A stretch of 64,000 nt of DNA from assembly GCA_014706295.1 (NCBI GenBank), contig JACSVZ010000011.1, positions 4,528,663 to 4,592,662 on the forward strand, given 5' to 3'. Each line of letters starts with the position of its first letter. Positions within the stretch are counted from its first letter, which is position 1. The translations under genes and the position numbers were made by a program. Shown piece by piece: positions 13,477 to 34,682 of this stretch. The stretch is from Lycocorax pyrrhopterus obiensis. Taxonomy: Eukaryota; Chordata; Aves; Passeriformes; Paradisaeidae. The notes under the pieces were generated by a model. That model had not been told where the DNA came from, did not search any database, and saw only the letters and a program-made list of their open reading frames with translations.

Positions 13477-16400
13477 GGTCTTGTGGTGTGACCTGATCTG
13501 AGTCCATCAAGTCACCACACATCAAGGAGCTTGCTCTTCTTCTTTTTTCTTTTTTTTTTCTTTTATTTTACTTTAAAACTGGTATTTGTAACTCAAGGAA
13601 TATAGGGATAGTCTTATTTATTCCATTCCTTTGTTGCTTCCCCCAGCAGCACTCTTCTAGAAACCCATGAAAAAGACATGAAATTCAAATAAAAAATTGC
13701 AGGGGAAACTGATACCATGTGTCTGTTAAAGAGTACACATTTGTGTACTGTCATCATACAGCACCCAGTACTTAATGATACAAATTAATGGTTGGGAAAT
13801 ATGTTTCCAGAACCCAACAAAGTAAAACAATAGTTTGGGTTTGGATTGAGCATTTGGTATGGCAGAGATTGTACTAATTTTCATTGCTATGAGGTTGACT
13901 TTGATGTAGGGTTTTTTACTAGAAAGTAACTTAGACGAATTTACTTTGAATTACATCATGCTTTATATCACATCGCTTTCCAAAGACAGCTGATAGTCAC
14001 TGATCCATATGATGCTAAAAAAGGCAATGTGTTTCAGATCGTTTGCTCAATTTCAGTATTATTTCAGACCTGGAGTTACTCTTTTTAGACAACTTACTCC
14101 TTCTCATCTCCCCTTGCAGAATCTCCTAAGAGGTCTAAGAAAACACCAAGCAACAGCGTTTAAAACAGACTGTGGCATGTTACTACTCTTCCTTATTTGG
14201 AAAATTTGCAGGAGGAAATTTTTTATTATTTTTCTCATATTTGAAAAGAGTACATTCTGCAGTCAGTTCTTTACACATTGGGAATAATGCTTTCTCCTAT
14301 CACTAGGTAAAATGGAGCTGTTTTGAAGGATCCTGAGCAAACTTCTACCCTGTGCCTTGGTCTTATTCAAGCCATACCATTTAGTATTTCTGTTCAGTTC
14401 ACTGAAAAACCAACATCTGGAAACATGTAGCCATTAAAACTCATTCAGGCTTGAATCTATCTAAAGAGTTTACTTAAATCAAACTATTTGCATAAATAGT
14501 TAAGTAAAATGTGCTAGTTACAAGCAAAAAGTCAGCAATACACAATTGCTGCCATACAGTGATACACACGATACCACATTTCCTTATGCTTATCTTATTA
14601 ATAGACTTGGAAAAGCAATGCATTTTAAGAATAACGCTGCAGCCTTCTCTTGGAGACTCACAACTTTTATGAATTAGTTGTGCTCAGCATCTTCTCTATG
14701 TTATGTTAGGTGCACTTCATCTAGTTTCACATGATGATAAAGTTAAGCCATGTCTACAGACAGGTTTTTACCTCTCACCAACAAGCAAAAAGTTAGAAAC
14801 TAATGAAAGAAATGAAGTCTCAAGAAGACATGCATTTCGATCCAGACCTGGGTTTATTTATGTCAATTTCCAACTAAAAAACATTAAAAATCAGTGGATC
14901 ATGAACACTTTTGAAGGTTCCCCTTAAATTTCACAGATGTTCTTATCTGACCAAACGGAGAGCGCTGTTGAAAACATGGAGTTTGCTTCTGAACTTGCCT
15001 TTCAAAATTCCTCATTTTGGAATCAGCACAGGCTGAAGGTTGGAAAGGTAATAAGAAATTAGACTCCATTTGAGACATACCTATTTTATGGCAACATTTC
15101 CAAGAGCAGAAATGTCTTACTGCCTCTGAAAAATGAAAGGTAACCTCCTCCTCCTCCTCCATAAGTGAAGAGGACACTAAAAGGAGGCAATCGTTGATTT
15201 ACTGCAAAGGAAATGCCTGTGAAAACACAACTTTCTCTTCTTATTTTCTTGAGTAGTTAAATCTTTCTTTTTGATTTCTCTAATCTAGCTTCTAATACAG
15301 TAGATGGAAAATATTTCACATTATTTAAGTCATAAACCACTAGCTCAGGTGGATTTGATTACCAATTTCAGGAGGTGGCACATTTCCAACATGCTACCAA
15401 GTGAACTTACACACTTGTTATTCATGAATTCTTCATCTTGTGGTATCTTATCATTTGATTTATGGACTGTTTGGGTTTATAGCTTTTAGACTTATGTTCA
15501 GTTTTGTTTCGGTTTTGCCTTTTGTACTTTGGCCACTATTTATAAAATGAGAGCTCTGAGTAGGATTTGGGTAGCATACCTGCACTCTAACAAGGATGGG
15601 GGAAGGTTCCTGACAGGGCACACACTTTTCACTTGCAACTTGGAAATGCTATGGTTCTTTTCAGCAAACATCACCAGGAACAGGCAATGAAAAAACAGAT
15701 GCTGTGTGAAGACTTTTCCCACTAAACCCACAGCTTTGGAACAAAGGAAACCTCAAAGAGACAAAACCACCACTGACACCAAACAGTCTAAAATACATTA
15801 TCATGAATCCCGTGGTTTCTTGGTAAAATCAGTTCTTAAAAGGCCTCCAAAAATGTATGTCAGACCCTCAGACACAACAAATAATTAGTGATGGGAAAAA
15901 CTTGAAAAGAACCACTATATGATACAAATCAGTCAAACCCTGGAAAGTCTGTAGCCCTGGAGTAAACCAGAGTAGGTTTCACTGAATTCATTGCATCTTC
16001 TCAGATTTACTCCAGCTAAAGTCTAGCTCATTTGTTTATTCAGACATCTTGATGTTTTCCATGTCCCTCATCTCTGTCTCGCCCCTTTCATGCCAAACCA
16101 GGATGGTTTCTGCTCTCCTGACCCTGTCATTCCAGGCCTGTGACTCCCAACTGGTTCAGAGTGAAACCATTTCAGAGTTCATCCAGCCAGCAGAATTCCT
16201 TTCCCCACCACCTCAGAAACTAAGACAAGATGTGATTTTGATGCAAAAATACAGAATGCTGTTGATAATTCAGCATGGAACACTATTGATACTGCTCAAA
16301 GCACAAATGCCTGCTATTGTGATTTGACATTTAAATGGAGTGACTAAGCCTTGATTCCACTGAAATCAATCTTGCCACTGATTTCAGCAGAACCAGACTT

Positions 16401-18689
16401 GTATGCATAAAAATGGTAGTTCTTATTATCCCAAAACAGACACTTCATATGCTGTAGGAAATAAAACCATTTAGTTAAAATGCAGCTGAACATGTATTGC
16501 TGCACTGCTGCACTGCAGGGTTTTCATCCCTGAAGCCAAAGTTGACATTAGAGATTCTCATCCCATTCTAGTGGCTTGGCTGCTCCCCATCTGCTGCAGA
16601 ACTATGGTTAAGCACTCAAGCTCCTACACTCCTGGGAAGCAAACACTTCCAACAAACACATTTTTATCCAGTTACTCTTCCTTCAAATATGACTCGAACA
16701 TTTAATGCAGACAATACACCGACCTTTGGGGCAGAGAGGCCAGCATAAATGCTGCACTACAAAACCATTTTGTAGCTAATTTTATTAGGAGAATGATAAA
16801 ATTGTATTGTTTTACATGAATTATGGCAATGAGTTACTCAGTGGTGGAATCTACAGACTAGACATCTCGTACTGGAGCTTGTCATACAGCCAGCAAAAGC
16901 ATTATCATCTATTTAACCAGACTCCATTTCCAACATTATTTTTAGGATCATATTTCCCCTGTGCTAATTAACTGCATTCACATTTACATCACTATAAAAC
17001 ACTGTTTAATTTATATTGCTTAATTTTCTTCTTCTACACGCAGTGAAACAAACAAACAACAACAAAAAAAAGTATATGCACAAAGTAGCTTCCATAATTT
17101 TCCTGATACTTTGGCAATTAGTTTCTTCCTTTGACTTGTACCCAATGCAGCACTTTCATCATCAGTTTTATCATTATGGCATAAGATCGATCACCTTACA
17201 TTAAGATCATCTGCTCACTAGCCAAAGACAGTCCCCATTTCAAGAAATTCACCATCATCTGAGAGGAGGAAAAAGAGGCTTGCTATAAAAATATTAAGAC
17301 AGAGTAAACATACGAAAATACTTGCTTCTTTTTGCTTTTGGAATAAGAGAGGAATTTGATCTGCCTTTGCCACACAGCAACATCTCTAATTAGTCACAGA
17401 TTGTTCCTCAGAGGGGATTTTCAGTCTGTCCTGTAAGCCCAGCACTGAGTCCATGCAGACATATTGTTACCCAGGCAGAGTAACTCCTTACCAAATGAGA
17501 CATGTTAATAGCACTGTAGTGTCAGTTACAGCAAGGTATCACAACACGGCCCAAAGTTATCCCTAGCCATGACTAAGAGGGATTGGGTCAATCCTTGTAC
17601 CACAGTTCAGGTTTGTCAGACAGGTTTGTCCTCCCTTTGGATTGTAGTAAGGAAGTTTATCCAGGGATGTTCAATAAAACACACATATTACTATCTATGC
17701 AGCAAACCTGAGAATCAGATGTATTATTCAAAAAGGAAAAAAACCACCACTTTTTATTACCTTCAAATAGCACTGAAGAAAACCATGGAAAGGGAATAAA
17801 AACATCAGTGTCATACAGTGTGACGAGTTACATTTAGAACTGACAAAAAATTGGTCACCACATTAATTATTTGTTGGATATCAATTTTTACTCCTGTCTC
17901 TTAGATACTGGTTTTGAAATTCCCTTTTGCAGATATGATCTCCCATTTCTCAGGGAGGTGCTTACATGAAGTTTCTCTTACAGGACCATTTCAGTTTTGA
18001 AGTTTTCACTGTTCCAGTGAGTCCCGAGAGCTATGGGAAACCTGCCCCCCCTCTTCCCAAGGGTTGTTGTACACAGATGCAGGATGCAAAAGTACACATA
18101 AAAGACCTGTCATAATCCAAGTTAGCAGGGAAAAATACGTAAATGAAAGATTAGGTTGATCTTTTTAATTTCTTTGTGAAAAAAATTCCAGATAGAAATA
18201 TAAATGATCTCTCTGACAATGCTTGGGAGGTATGTAGTTCTACATATTCGAGAGCTGTATCTGCTTTCTGTTAACTTTATGATGATGGGCTGCCTGAACA
18301 TGCCTACATAGGAAAAATTGCTCTAGTGCTCTTTCAGCATATATGGGGACGAGGATCCAAACCAGCTGCCCTGTGCATCATGGCATTTATCTTCTCACTT
18401 GCTCTAAAGATGCATAGCTGTGGAAGTATTTGATGGAAACAAATTAGGATTCTTGTAAACTACCTCACTGCCTCAGTTCTAAACCTGAATGGTTGATGTC
18501 AGATGTCACTTTTTGGGAATTACTATTTCCTCTATCGTTTGAACAGATCTTGTGCGATCTCGTAACTCTCTTGGTAAATAAAACTTTTTGCTACTTTTTT
18601 CAGTCTTTCAGACATGCATAAGTATTACGTTAAAAACTATCAAAGGTTTATTTGTGATTTTGTCTTTAGATTGACTCTAAGTCTGCCTC
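13477..18689. other. Intergenic, no gene recognised
   Basis: The stretch contains a T/C-rich tract near 13537-13570 and a short CTC microsatellite near 15143-15161. An AATAAA followed by a T-rich segment near 18578-18605 might be a decayed retroelement end but is not diagnostic. No coding exon was recognised. Confidence 0.55.
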
Positions 18690-19095
18690 TTCAGAGCTCC
18701 TTTAAAGAGAAAACCTGCTGCAGTTGGGTCCCCTGTGTGCCCCATCAGCCTCACTGGCCATGGCCGGTCTCACGTGGGGTGCAGCGGCTCCTTTCAAGCT
18801 CTGGACTGGGCTCCTATTCCTTGTCAGAGCCATGTCCACGAGCACTTGTCCCCAGCTTGGACTAATCTGTCTTGTTGCTGTGGACTGGCCTGGTGAGCAC
18901 TGGACCTCACCTGTAGATTGACTTCCGAGCTTGAGCTTGGACCTGCAGCATCACCACAACCTTTCCTGGTGATCTGGACTCCTGGTTGATCCCAGTCTGT
19001 TCCCCAGACTTGTTTTGCTCACCTCAGCCCATGTGTTACCCTGCTTGGCTCCTTTAGGCAGCAGCTGCCCTGCTGCTCTCCGGCAGCCTATTCCT
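18690..19095. other. GC-richer block of unknown nature
   Basis: About 400 bp with clearly higher GC than its surroundings and many CTGG/CCTGG words. It has overlapping short ORFs in two frames but no recognisable domain. It could be an old repeat or regulatory block; I cannot assign a family. Confidence 0.3.
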
Positions 19096-22000
19096 CAACC
19101 TTTTCTAGCTCCCAGATAGAAAACACAGCTTGAAATGATGGATTTTTTTTTTAATACACTTAAACATAACAATATACTGTGTGTTTTAACTCACAAAGCC
19201 TTTGCTTTGAGCCCATTGACACAGCTGTGACAGGACTATTATACCCCCTAGCTGTCCAAAACTTATTTTTCTTTTAAGAGCTTGTCTTGTTTTTCCTGAG
19301 CAGACTCACCGTATGCACCATATTATCCATACAAAAACTCTGCTGCTACAGCCTCTTACTGACAGCATGTCTGTGAAATTTTTTGAACTGGAAGAGTGAA
19401 GTTCTCAATGTCCCAGTTTCTGGCTATGACACCTAGACAGGTCTCCCTTCTGCCATTCTCACACACATCCCCTGAGGAGATGAGAAGCAGAAAAGCTACA
19501 CATGAGGGGTTTTCAGTTCCAGTTTACTCTGTGCCTCTATCATTCGAGCTTCTTTAGCACCACAAGTGAAGCTAGACTGAAACCTCAGCACAGGCCTGAA
19601 GTTTCAGCTGCCTTCAAGAGGGATAGTCCTTAATGCAGAGTTCTGTGCTTTTCCAAATTGAACCCCTACTGATTAAAAGGCATTTTTGAAAAGCCAGTCA
19701 CGGTGGATGATGTTTTACAAAGGAAGCTGTTTTAAAAGATAATTAAAAGAATAATTGCTATAATGAAAACTTAACATGTCTAAAAATGACCAAAATTCTC
19801 ACAGCTGTCTTCCATGACTTTAACTTCTTTTCTGCTAGTAAAAACCAAGATATTAAAGGTTTTCCAGCTTTACCACACAGTGCTGCATTTTTAGATTTGT
19901 GGACAGACTGAGTGATCTTCCGCCAGCATCTGAACCCATGGCCTCCCACCCTCGTTTCTCTTCATTACCACTACATCACATCTTCTACAAAGTCAGATTT
20001 TTCCAGTCAGTGCCGCATGGCCCTTTCTGAAATGCAGGTTTACAGCAGCAGCAATGCACAAAGACAAGGGAATTGCCATGTCACATGAGGGCATCGCACA
20101 GCGTTACGTAAGGGGGCTCCCTCTGAGTTATTAGTTTTATGTCAATTTTGGCATACACTCAAATGAAATGTGGAAAAGACTAGATAAGGAGTGAAGAATG
20201 AATTGCCTTCGTTAATATTCAACCACGGTTTTTAGCTTCATTATGACCTACTCTTGTGAAGAGCTGAACAGAGCGAAAGCCAGTCGCTGTGTCCACTGTG
20301 CCGTGACAACTTGCGTGGCTCTGATTAATAGGCCTGGAAGATCCTTTTGGTGACATACAAGCTCTCTGCTCCGAGCCAAGGTGCCTCAAGGAGAGATGGA
20401 AACAAACCTAACTTGTTCTCATTGAATAACACACTTGTCGTCATTATGAGAGTGAATAGGGAATTTATTTTGCTGAGTTTGGGGCACACAAGAGCAGTGC
20501 AAGTACAGCAGTATTTCAGACTGGAAAACTGGATAAATATTTTTAGATGGAACAAGACTGTTTATAAATTAAATTTTTGGATTTTATAAATCTCTTTCAA
20601 GCAAAACAATCAGACATAAACAAGCACAAGCCTTAACTATTAGATTTTAAATATTAGTATTATTTGAGGGTTAAAATTTAGATAACATTAATTCCACTCT
20701 TTAAACAGACTACGGCATAGGTTTAACTATCAGTGAATACATATCTTAAAGTAGATGTAGATTAACTACAGTAGAACCATATTAATTTTCAACCATCCAG
20801 ATTCGGGTTTTATTACTTTTCTCACAGATCAAGACCATTATATGACATAAGGGAACCATGAAACAATGTGTTTCATTAAGAATCTTTTATATAACCTACT
20901 TCTCTCTGTGTAATCACAAAACTACATACTCGTTTTTCAAATTGTGGTCAGAATAAAGGTGACATACAAGTAATTCCAATACTTAGGCCTGAAAACCTGG
21001 GACATGCTGACTGGGGAATAGGAGTTGGCTGTCAGTGGCAGGCTAATGAATTCAGAAATGCTGAGAGGTGTGCTCTAACTCGCTTAAATCCCTTAAAACC
21101 TAACTGATTTCAATGAGATGGCTTATAGCAAATATTCCACATTTGGTCGCATGTTAAATGCAGGGTTCTGCATAGGATAAGTCAGTATTTCCCATATGAC
21201 TGCACGGGACAGGAAATTTAAATTGTACCCCTTTACATATTTTACATAAACAACACCTGGCCTTACACCAGGTTAAAATGATGACTTCAGAAGGAAACCA
21301 GAGACAAAGACACTTGTTACAATGATGATTGGGGTTTGCACCTTTTCTAAACACTAACAAAATATTTTTGAAAGGACAAGTAAATCAGTTTCAGAAATAC
21401 CAGTGCTGAGAACTTATTCTTTTTCAGAATTATTGCTTTTTTCAAAATTTGCCTAAGGAGGCTTCATGAGAAATCTGTATTATTTATTAACACTGGAGGA
21501 TTTACTTGAGAGTAATCCAATGCCAAACATAAGAAGACTCCAGCATCCTTCCAGTTTCCTGCCCTGTTTCAGTAACAGCTGTCAATTGCCAGGGACCTGC
21601 CACGATTCGTTTTTAAGTTAGCAAAATATATGTATTAAGAAGATATAAAATCTGCCAGTCTGGGATGTATGTTGTGTAAGACTGAAGAAAAGCAATTACC
21701 TGAATTCGGGTATATGTGCAGGATAAAAATGTGGTGAACTGCTCTGAATTTCTGGACATTTTGCTGCAGAGGACTCCAATAGAAATGTGCACTCAGGGCA
21801 TAATCCCTTCATTTCAGTTAAGGAAGGACTTTTTCTTATCTCCAATGGGGATAAAAGTGATCTATGTTGAAAGTAGATCTTGCTTATTTTTGTGTCTGAC
21901 AAAGGAATTGAAAACTTAAGAATTAGTAACAGAAACTTTCTCTTTGTTCCCTCCAACGTCTTAGGAAACTGTACTGACCAGCACTGAATTTGCTTTTCAC

Positions 22001-24160
22001 ATTGTGGGCAAGCCTGAACAGCTAATGACACTGGAGGTGGGTTCCACTGCCAGGGCCTGGAAGGAACAGCAGTGAAAATAACAGCAGCAGTAAAACCTTT
22101 CTAAGCCAGTTCCTACAAAAGGGTCATCTTCAATACTGAACATCTCCAGAGAAGGCATTGGCAATACTGAAATAGATGGGTTTATAAAACTGAGATTTAG
22201 AGATGAGCTATCTTCACTTGAATGCAGTCGTTGCATGGTATTGTAAAAGGTTTTTTTTTTTATTTTACCAAAATGCATAGTCCACATTTTTCCTACATGC
22301 TGTTATGGGAAGATGGCACTTTGCTCTCCTAAGAGTCAAACACGGCTTTGCAGAATAGGACAATATTAACAATTAAAAATAGTGATTATGAAGAAGAATT
22401 TTAGAATATTTCATGTGGTATGTATTTTTATACTAGTTTAATGCCTCAAGTAATAGTAAAATCATACTAAGGTAATATAAGCAATCTGAAATCCACTGCA
22501 AGCAGCTCTATTTTAACTCCGTAATTCACACCAAATTCTTTCACCACACTGAGAACGAATTCAGGAAAATAAATATCCAAGGAGAAATATGGATTTAATT
22601 GTTATTGCTGTTACGTTGCTAAAATAAAACAGCTGTGATCACACACTCAGATAAAGCCTTTGTTTAACAAATATTTTTATTAAACATCTCTGTAGTGGAG
22701 AGGAGTCCAGCTCTCCAAGAGCAGAGCAGGCTGCTTCCCGGACCACCCATTGCTCCCGAGGTAAAACAACCCATCCAGCTGTTGGGGGGTGGGGGAACGG
22801 GATCAGACACACTGCGCACCGTGGCAGGCATGGAGCAGCTCCTGTTTGCTCACAGGCACATTGAACTGCAGCAGTTGGAGCTTCACATGCAAGTAAACAG
22901 GTCACAATCTTTTATCAAATCATGCATTTGACCACCAGTAATGACACCAGTGGGGCTTCTTGGAAGGCACATCCCCAAAACTGACAAGGACCTGTGCAGC
23001 CCAGAGCAGAGAAGTCTCAAACACTGAGGTCAGCTGATTACAAGAGGCAGTGGGGGAAAGCAGGCACAGAGAGAGGTCAGAGGTGTAACAGGAGCAGTCA
23101 GGAAAATAAATTGGCCACGGGAATACAGTAAATAAACTGCGTGTCTGAGCTGGGAATAAAATCCAGAAGTCCTGATTCCTTGTCTCTGCTCTGTTGCCCC
23201 AGTCCTAACCAGATCCTCCCTCAAAATTACATTCTAATATAGACAGCCCAGGAGACTGAAACATTTTTCTTATCTACAAAGCAAATGCAGTTAAAGGTAT
23301 ACAAAGGTTTCCGTCAAACAGTCACTCCACCATTTCTGTTAGGGCCTCAAAGACTTTTTCAATAAATACTGCACTTTTCCTCCAGGTTGGGCATCAGAAT
23401 TTCTGAGCTTGCACAATTTACCATTCATCTACTTTTGAACTGGTGTCAGGGTATTTTCAAGAATTATTCAAATTTAAAATCGAGGTAATCTTCTACAGGG
23501 TGTTTCCTTCCACTTCTGTCATCTCCCACTCTGCATTTCCTAGGGTTATTGATGGTTTGTTGGGGTTATCAGATGAGTTGTAAAAGCAGAAAATTTTCAT
23601 GCACAACATTTATAAATATCCAATACTGAATGAAATTTATATCACTTTTCTATTTCAGTAAAATAATAAAATCTCATATTCAGACCAGACAGAAAATAGA
23701 TAAGGAAAGTATGAAGGTTCATATTCATGAAATTTTCTATGTAAAAAAGCTACATAATCTAAAGGAGTACATAAGGAGATCGAAATTAGTGCAACTGCTT
23801 CTAGTCTTTAATTGTAAACATGCACTGTTTACCATGGAATGTGCACTGTGGTTTTTCCAAACAGATTTTTAGCAAACCAATTAAGCAGCTGGTCTTATCT
23901 AAGACTTCAAAGTGCCAAGCAAAAAAAAAAAAGCAGATTTAGGATGGGCTAGGGATTACTGAAGTTGAGCCATTGCAAAGTGCATTGATCAGTTTGCCTA
24001 AAAACCCATCAGTCACTGAATACAAGTGCTCAGTTTTAATTTAAGGTTTTATCAGCCACTCGGAACTTGGAGCCCATGGGTCAGGTCTTCAGTGGTGCAG
24101 ATCAGAGCAGTTCTCTTGTAATCCACAATTACACAAGTTTGGAACTGGTGTAAATATTTC
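19096..24160. other. Intergenic, no gene recognised
   Basis: AT-rich DNA with short homopolymers (for example A runs near 23920) and no identifiable gene or repeat family. Confidence 0.55.
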
Positions 24161-24162
24161 AC

Positions 24163-24960
24163 AGAATCACAGAATACTCAGAGGTGGAAGGGACCCACAG
24201 GGATGACAGAATCACAGAATCATGGAATGGTTTAGGCTCAAAAGGGCCTTAAAGCTCATCCTGTTCCATCCCCCTGCCATGGGCAGGGACACCTTCCACT
24301 GTCCCAGGCTGCTCCGAGCCCAAATGTCCAACCTGGCCTTGGACACTGCCAGGGATCCAGGGGCAGCCACAGCTGCTCTGGGCACCCTGTGCCAGGGCCT
24401 GCCCACCCTCATACGGAAGCATTTCTTCCTAATATCCCATCTAACCCTGCCCTCTGCCAGTGTGAATCCATTCCCCCATGTCACAGGATCACAGAATATT
24501 CTGAGTTGGAAGGGACTCACAAGGATCAGCAAGTCCAGCTCTGAAGTGAATGGCCCACACACGGTCCAAACGTACAACCTTGACATTATTAGCACCATTC
24601 TCCAACCGAGCTCATGTCCTAAGGCTACATGCCCTTCCTTGGAACAGTCCCTCTCTATCCTTCTCCGTTGGATCATCCAGCCTAGCCCCTGCCCCTGCAC
24701 AGACACTCCACCAACCCCACCCTGTGCATCCCTGGCAGCGCTGTCCAAACGCTCCTGGAGCTCTGGCAGCCTCGGGGCCGTGCCCATTCCCTGGGGAGCC
24801 TGGGCAGTGCTCAGCACCCTCTGGGGGAAGCAGAACCTTTCCCTGACTTCCAGCCTGAGCCCAGCACCGCTCGGGACGCGCAGCCCGCGCTCCCCTTGGC
24901 CGGCGCTGCCCTCTCGTGGCACATCCCGAGCTGGGTCTGCAGGGCCTGGTGACCGAAGCA
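24163..24960 (-). mobile_element. Cluster of CR1 LINE 3' ends
   Basis: Three CR1 3' termini lie side by side in the same orientation, beginning near 24163, 24208 and 24483. Each begins with the reverse of the CR1 terminal octamer tail (ACAGAATCACAGAAT-like) followed by GGAAGGGAC or an equivalent, then 3'UTR text. The first is only about 45 bp and appears interrupted by the second. The third runs to about 24960 and explains long overlapping ORFs on both strands here, which are GC-rich non-coding shadows. All three are 5'-truncated. Confidence 0.9.
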
Positions 24961-27529
24961 CAGCTGTACAGCACATCCAGCTGCAGAAGTTTGCTTCCTG
25001 AATGAAAAGAACCAATAGGAGATGCCCGCCAGGACTTTATTGGTGTCTATACAATGTTTCTGGAGGACCTGTAAAATGATTGCAGCAGTCTCAAGGCCGG
25101 TCACTCCTAACTGTAATAGAATGTAAACCTGTTTAACAAACTCAGGTATGGAAACAGCAAAATCGCGTCCTGAGAAAAGCAGTTACTGATTCAATAGTTT
25201 TGAGAACAGATGCAAGGGCAAGAGCAGTGCTGTTCTGTATTGACTGGCTGCTGTTTACCGAGCTATCAGCGCTGATCTAATTAATTTCCAGTCTGTTTGT
25301 GTGGGCTACACTTATTGGCTCTTTCAGCATCCTATTATCTAGAGGAGGGCAATAGATTGAAACCCAATTTGGTTTCCTCAGAACAGTTAATTTTAAAAAG
25401 ATGCACGTGAGGGTCCCATATGGAAAAAATACATATATACCTAAAGTTTTTTGTTCTTTCCTATGGGAGTATGATCACATAATTTACAACAGAGAAGCCA
25501 TCCAAGGATGCCAACTGGCTACATTCTATTTTCATTATTCGGCAATGACAAAGGGCTGTTTTAGCACAAACATTTTACCTGGGAATACTTTTTTCTTCAG
25601 AATGTGACAATGAAAACATTCACTGTAGCAGTAACTTTCATAATGCAAAGTACTAATTGATACCACTAACACATTTATTGGTGTTTCAAGAACTTGCCAG
25701 GTGATTGTGGTATGTGGTTACTATCATGGTTCTGTGGAATTTACTGAGAAGCCTAAATTCATTTGAACAAATATGATCTGGGAAGTAGTTTTCAAATAGA
25801 GTAGGCAGAGACTTCTTGAACTAGCTTAAAGTTTAATGAAAGAGTAAACATGGGCTCTAATCAATAAAATCACTGCTCGTTTGTCACTCAGCTAATATTC
25901 CCCATGCAGCCAAAACACAAAAGTAAGTCAGTGAGAGGGATTTTCTACAACTCTTTTCTGAAACAGAATTAAACAGGACTTTAGAACTGGGCCCAGTTCA
26001 GATCAGATCTAACAGTACAGTGCCTAAAGGAGACACAAAGATTTGCAAGCTGCAATGTACAGTTTCCAGAAATGTGAGTAATGTGGAATCGAACTTGCCT
26101 CAAGTAAAGACTTTCAGGGCGTTATAAAATTTACACAGCAAAGGTGGCCTTCTAATATCCAGAACCAAAGCAAATATATTACATGGGAGAATATTTTCAA
26201 GTGGCCTGTTCAGAGAGCAGGCTGCCAAGGAGGAGTGATCTGTAGTCAACATTTTCCTATACAGAGATTCCACACACAAAAATTCCATCATACAGAGAAG
26301 AACGGGGCATTTTAAAACAGGGCACAGCTAAGCTGGGAGCTACAGATCATATCAGATATGCATACAATGTTTATTTCTTCACTATAATTTCAGAGACTGT
26401 GCTCAGTTCAACTGCTGGAAATGGTAAACTGAGAGTAGTCCAAATAATTAGTGCCCTGATTAGAAAGAGGCTTCAAACAAGTAGTTGCATTCATGCTGTT
26501 GATTTTAGCAAAACTAGGCTAAATTCTGTTTAAATGTGGAAAACTACATGAGAATCAACCAACAAATGTGTCAGCTAGAAAGGGCCACCTTACACTAGGA
26601 TTTAGAAAAGCAAGGCTTTTCTCAGGACATGGAGCTCACACATGTATAGGAAATCCAGCAGGGAATTCATAGAAGGAAGGACCTGCTAACTACATCAAAT
26701 AGGGGTCAAGTAGCCTCAAGGCATTAATAGCTCCCAAACAGAACTACTATTTAATGTATCACTTAAAGTTGTGGATATGCCCATTAATCCATTGGAGCAG
26801 ATTTTCTACATTACCCCAAGTGCTAGCAGCCACAATCTGAAGAGAAACTGTGAGACAACAAAGAAACAAAAAAAATCTCCTTTCATTAGCTAATGTGCTG
26901 CCTCACCAAGAGAACACTAAACGAGCTGAATTAATTAAATGTACCCCATCTAGTAAGAACATCCTGTAATTTGTTGCATGCAAGCTGGTTTTAGCTCATT
27001 TTGCAAGTAGGATTAATTTTTAGAAATTTCAGACTTTCATGTTAATCCCAGACAATAGTGCAGTTTGGTAGACTAATCAGATTTCAGGGAATGTCAGCAT
27101 GATTTGATTTTAAATGATGTGAAGCGTGTTACTGGAACTATCACCCTCTCGTTTTATGAAAGGGTGACCTGGAAGAATGGCAGACAGGGCTCACCACGTC
27201 TCAACAGCTGCAGACCTCTCCTTCAAATCCCTTTTAAAAATATGGCTTTGTTTACTCTGCTTTGTCTCTGACTGACATTTTCTGACAGCAAGTTATGACA
27301 TGAATTTTAAAAAGACATAGACTTTGTCACAACAATGGATTGTGTAAACAAACACCATGTAAGAAAACAGTATATAAACTTACCTTTTACACATACACCA
27401 CTGATGTACCACCTGCTACAACCAAATATCTGATGTGTGTTTTCAATTAAAAACCCCACTATTCTGCCTGTTCCTTCCCACTAATTTGATTCACGAGCTT
27501 CGTTTTTGCATCTCCCTCGTTCCCCACAT
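24961..27529. other. Intergenic, no gene recognised
   Basis: AT-rich DNA upstream of the HPRT-like gene. No repeat family, exon or RNA gene was recognised. Confidence 0.55.
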
Positions 27530-27773
27530 CTTTACTCTGATTGGTTACAGCAGGGCTCAAGCCTATTTTATTTCTGGTTAATCTGATTAGGTAAGAACCT
27601 GGGATTGTGATGTCAGTGCATCAGTAGAAGGAAGTAATGCTTCCTGCAGGAAAGATGGCAATTTTGACCTTTTAGAAGCAAGTCATGATCTGACTGGAAG
27701 ATGAAAAGAGAGCAAGCCAAATTGCAGCCGTAACACCAACTCATTCTGCGAGAGCATAGTTCAAAGAGGGACT
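27530..27773 (+). promoter_or_regulatory. Possible TATA-less proximal promoter of the HPRT-like gene
   Basis: Directly upstream of the first coding exon are an inverted CCAAT box (ATTGG, near 27541) and a CRE/AP-1-like TGATGTCA near 27608. There is no clear TATA box and, unlike typical housekeeping HPRT1 promoters, no CpG island. The position is the main argument; the start site is unknown. Confidence 0.3.
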
Positions 27774-34582
<6,809 letters not shown>

Positions 34583-34682
34583 TAATGTCAGTCTTCGGGA
34601 GCACTAATTCCTGGCTGCTGACCAGGGGATAAACCATTACCCCAGGAAATTACTTCTGCTACTTGTGTGTCCCTAAGAAGAA

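Noticed and set aside
18541..18610. AATAAA followed by a T-rich segment, possible retroelement end
   Set aside because: A single AATAAA in AT-rich DNA is not diagnostic and no partner end was found.
24212..25015. ORFs of 267 (minus) and 259 (plus) codons over the same bases
   Set aside because: They lie on CR1 3'UTR sequence, which is non-coding; open frames on both strands reflect low stop content.
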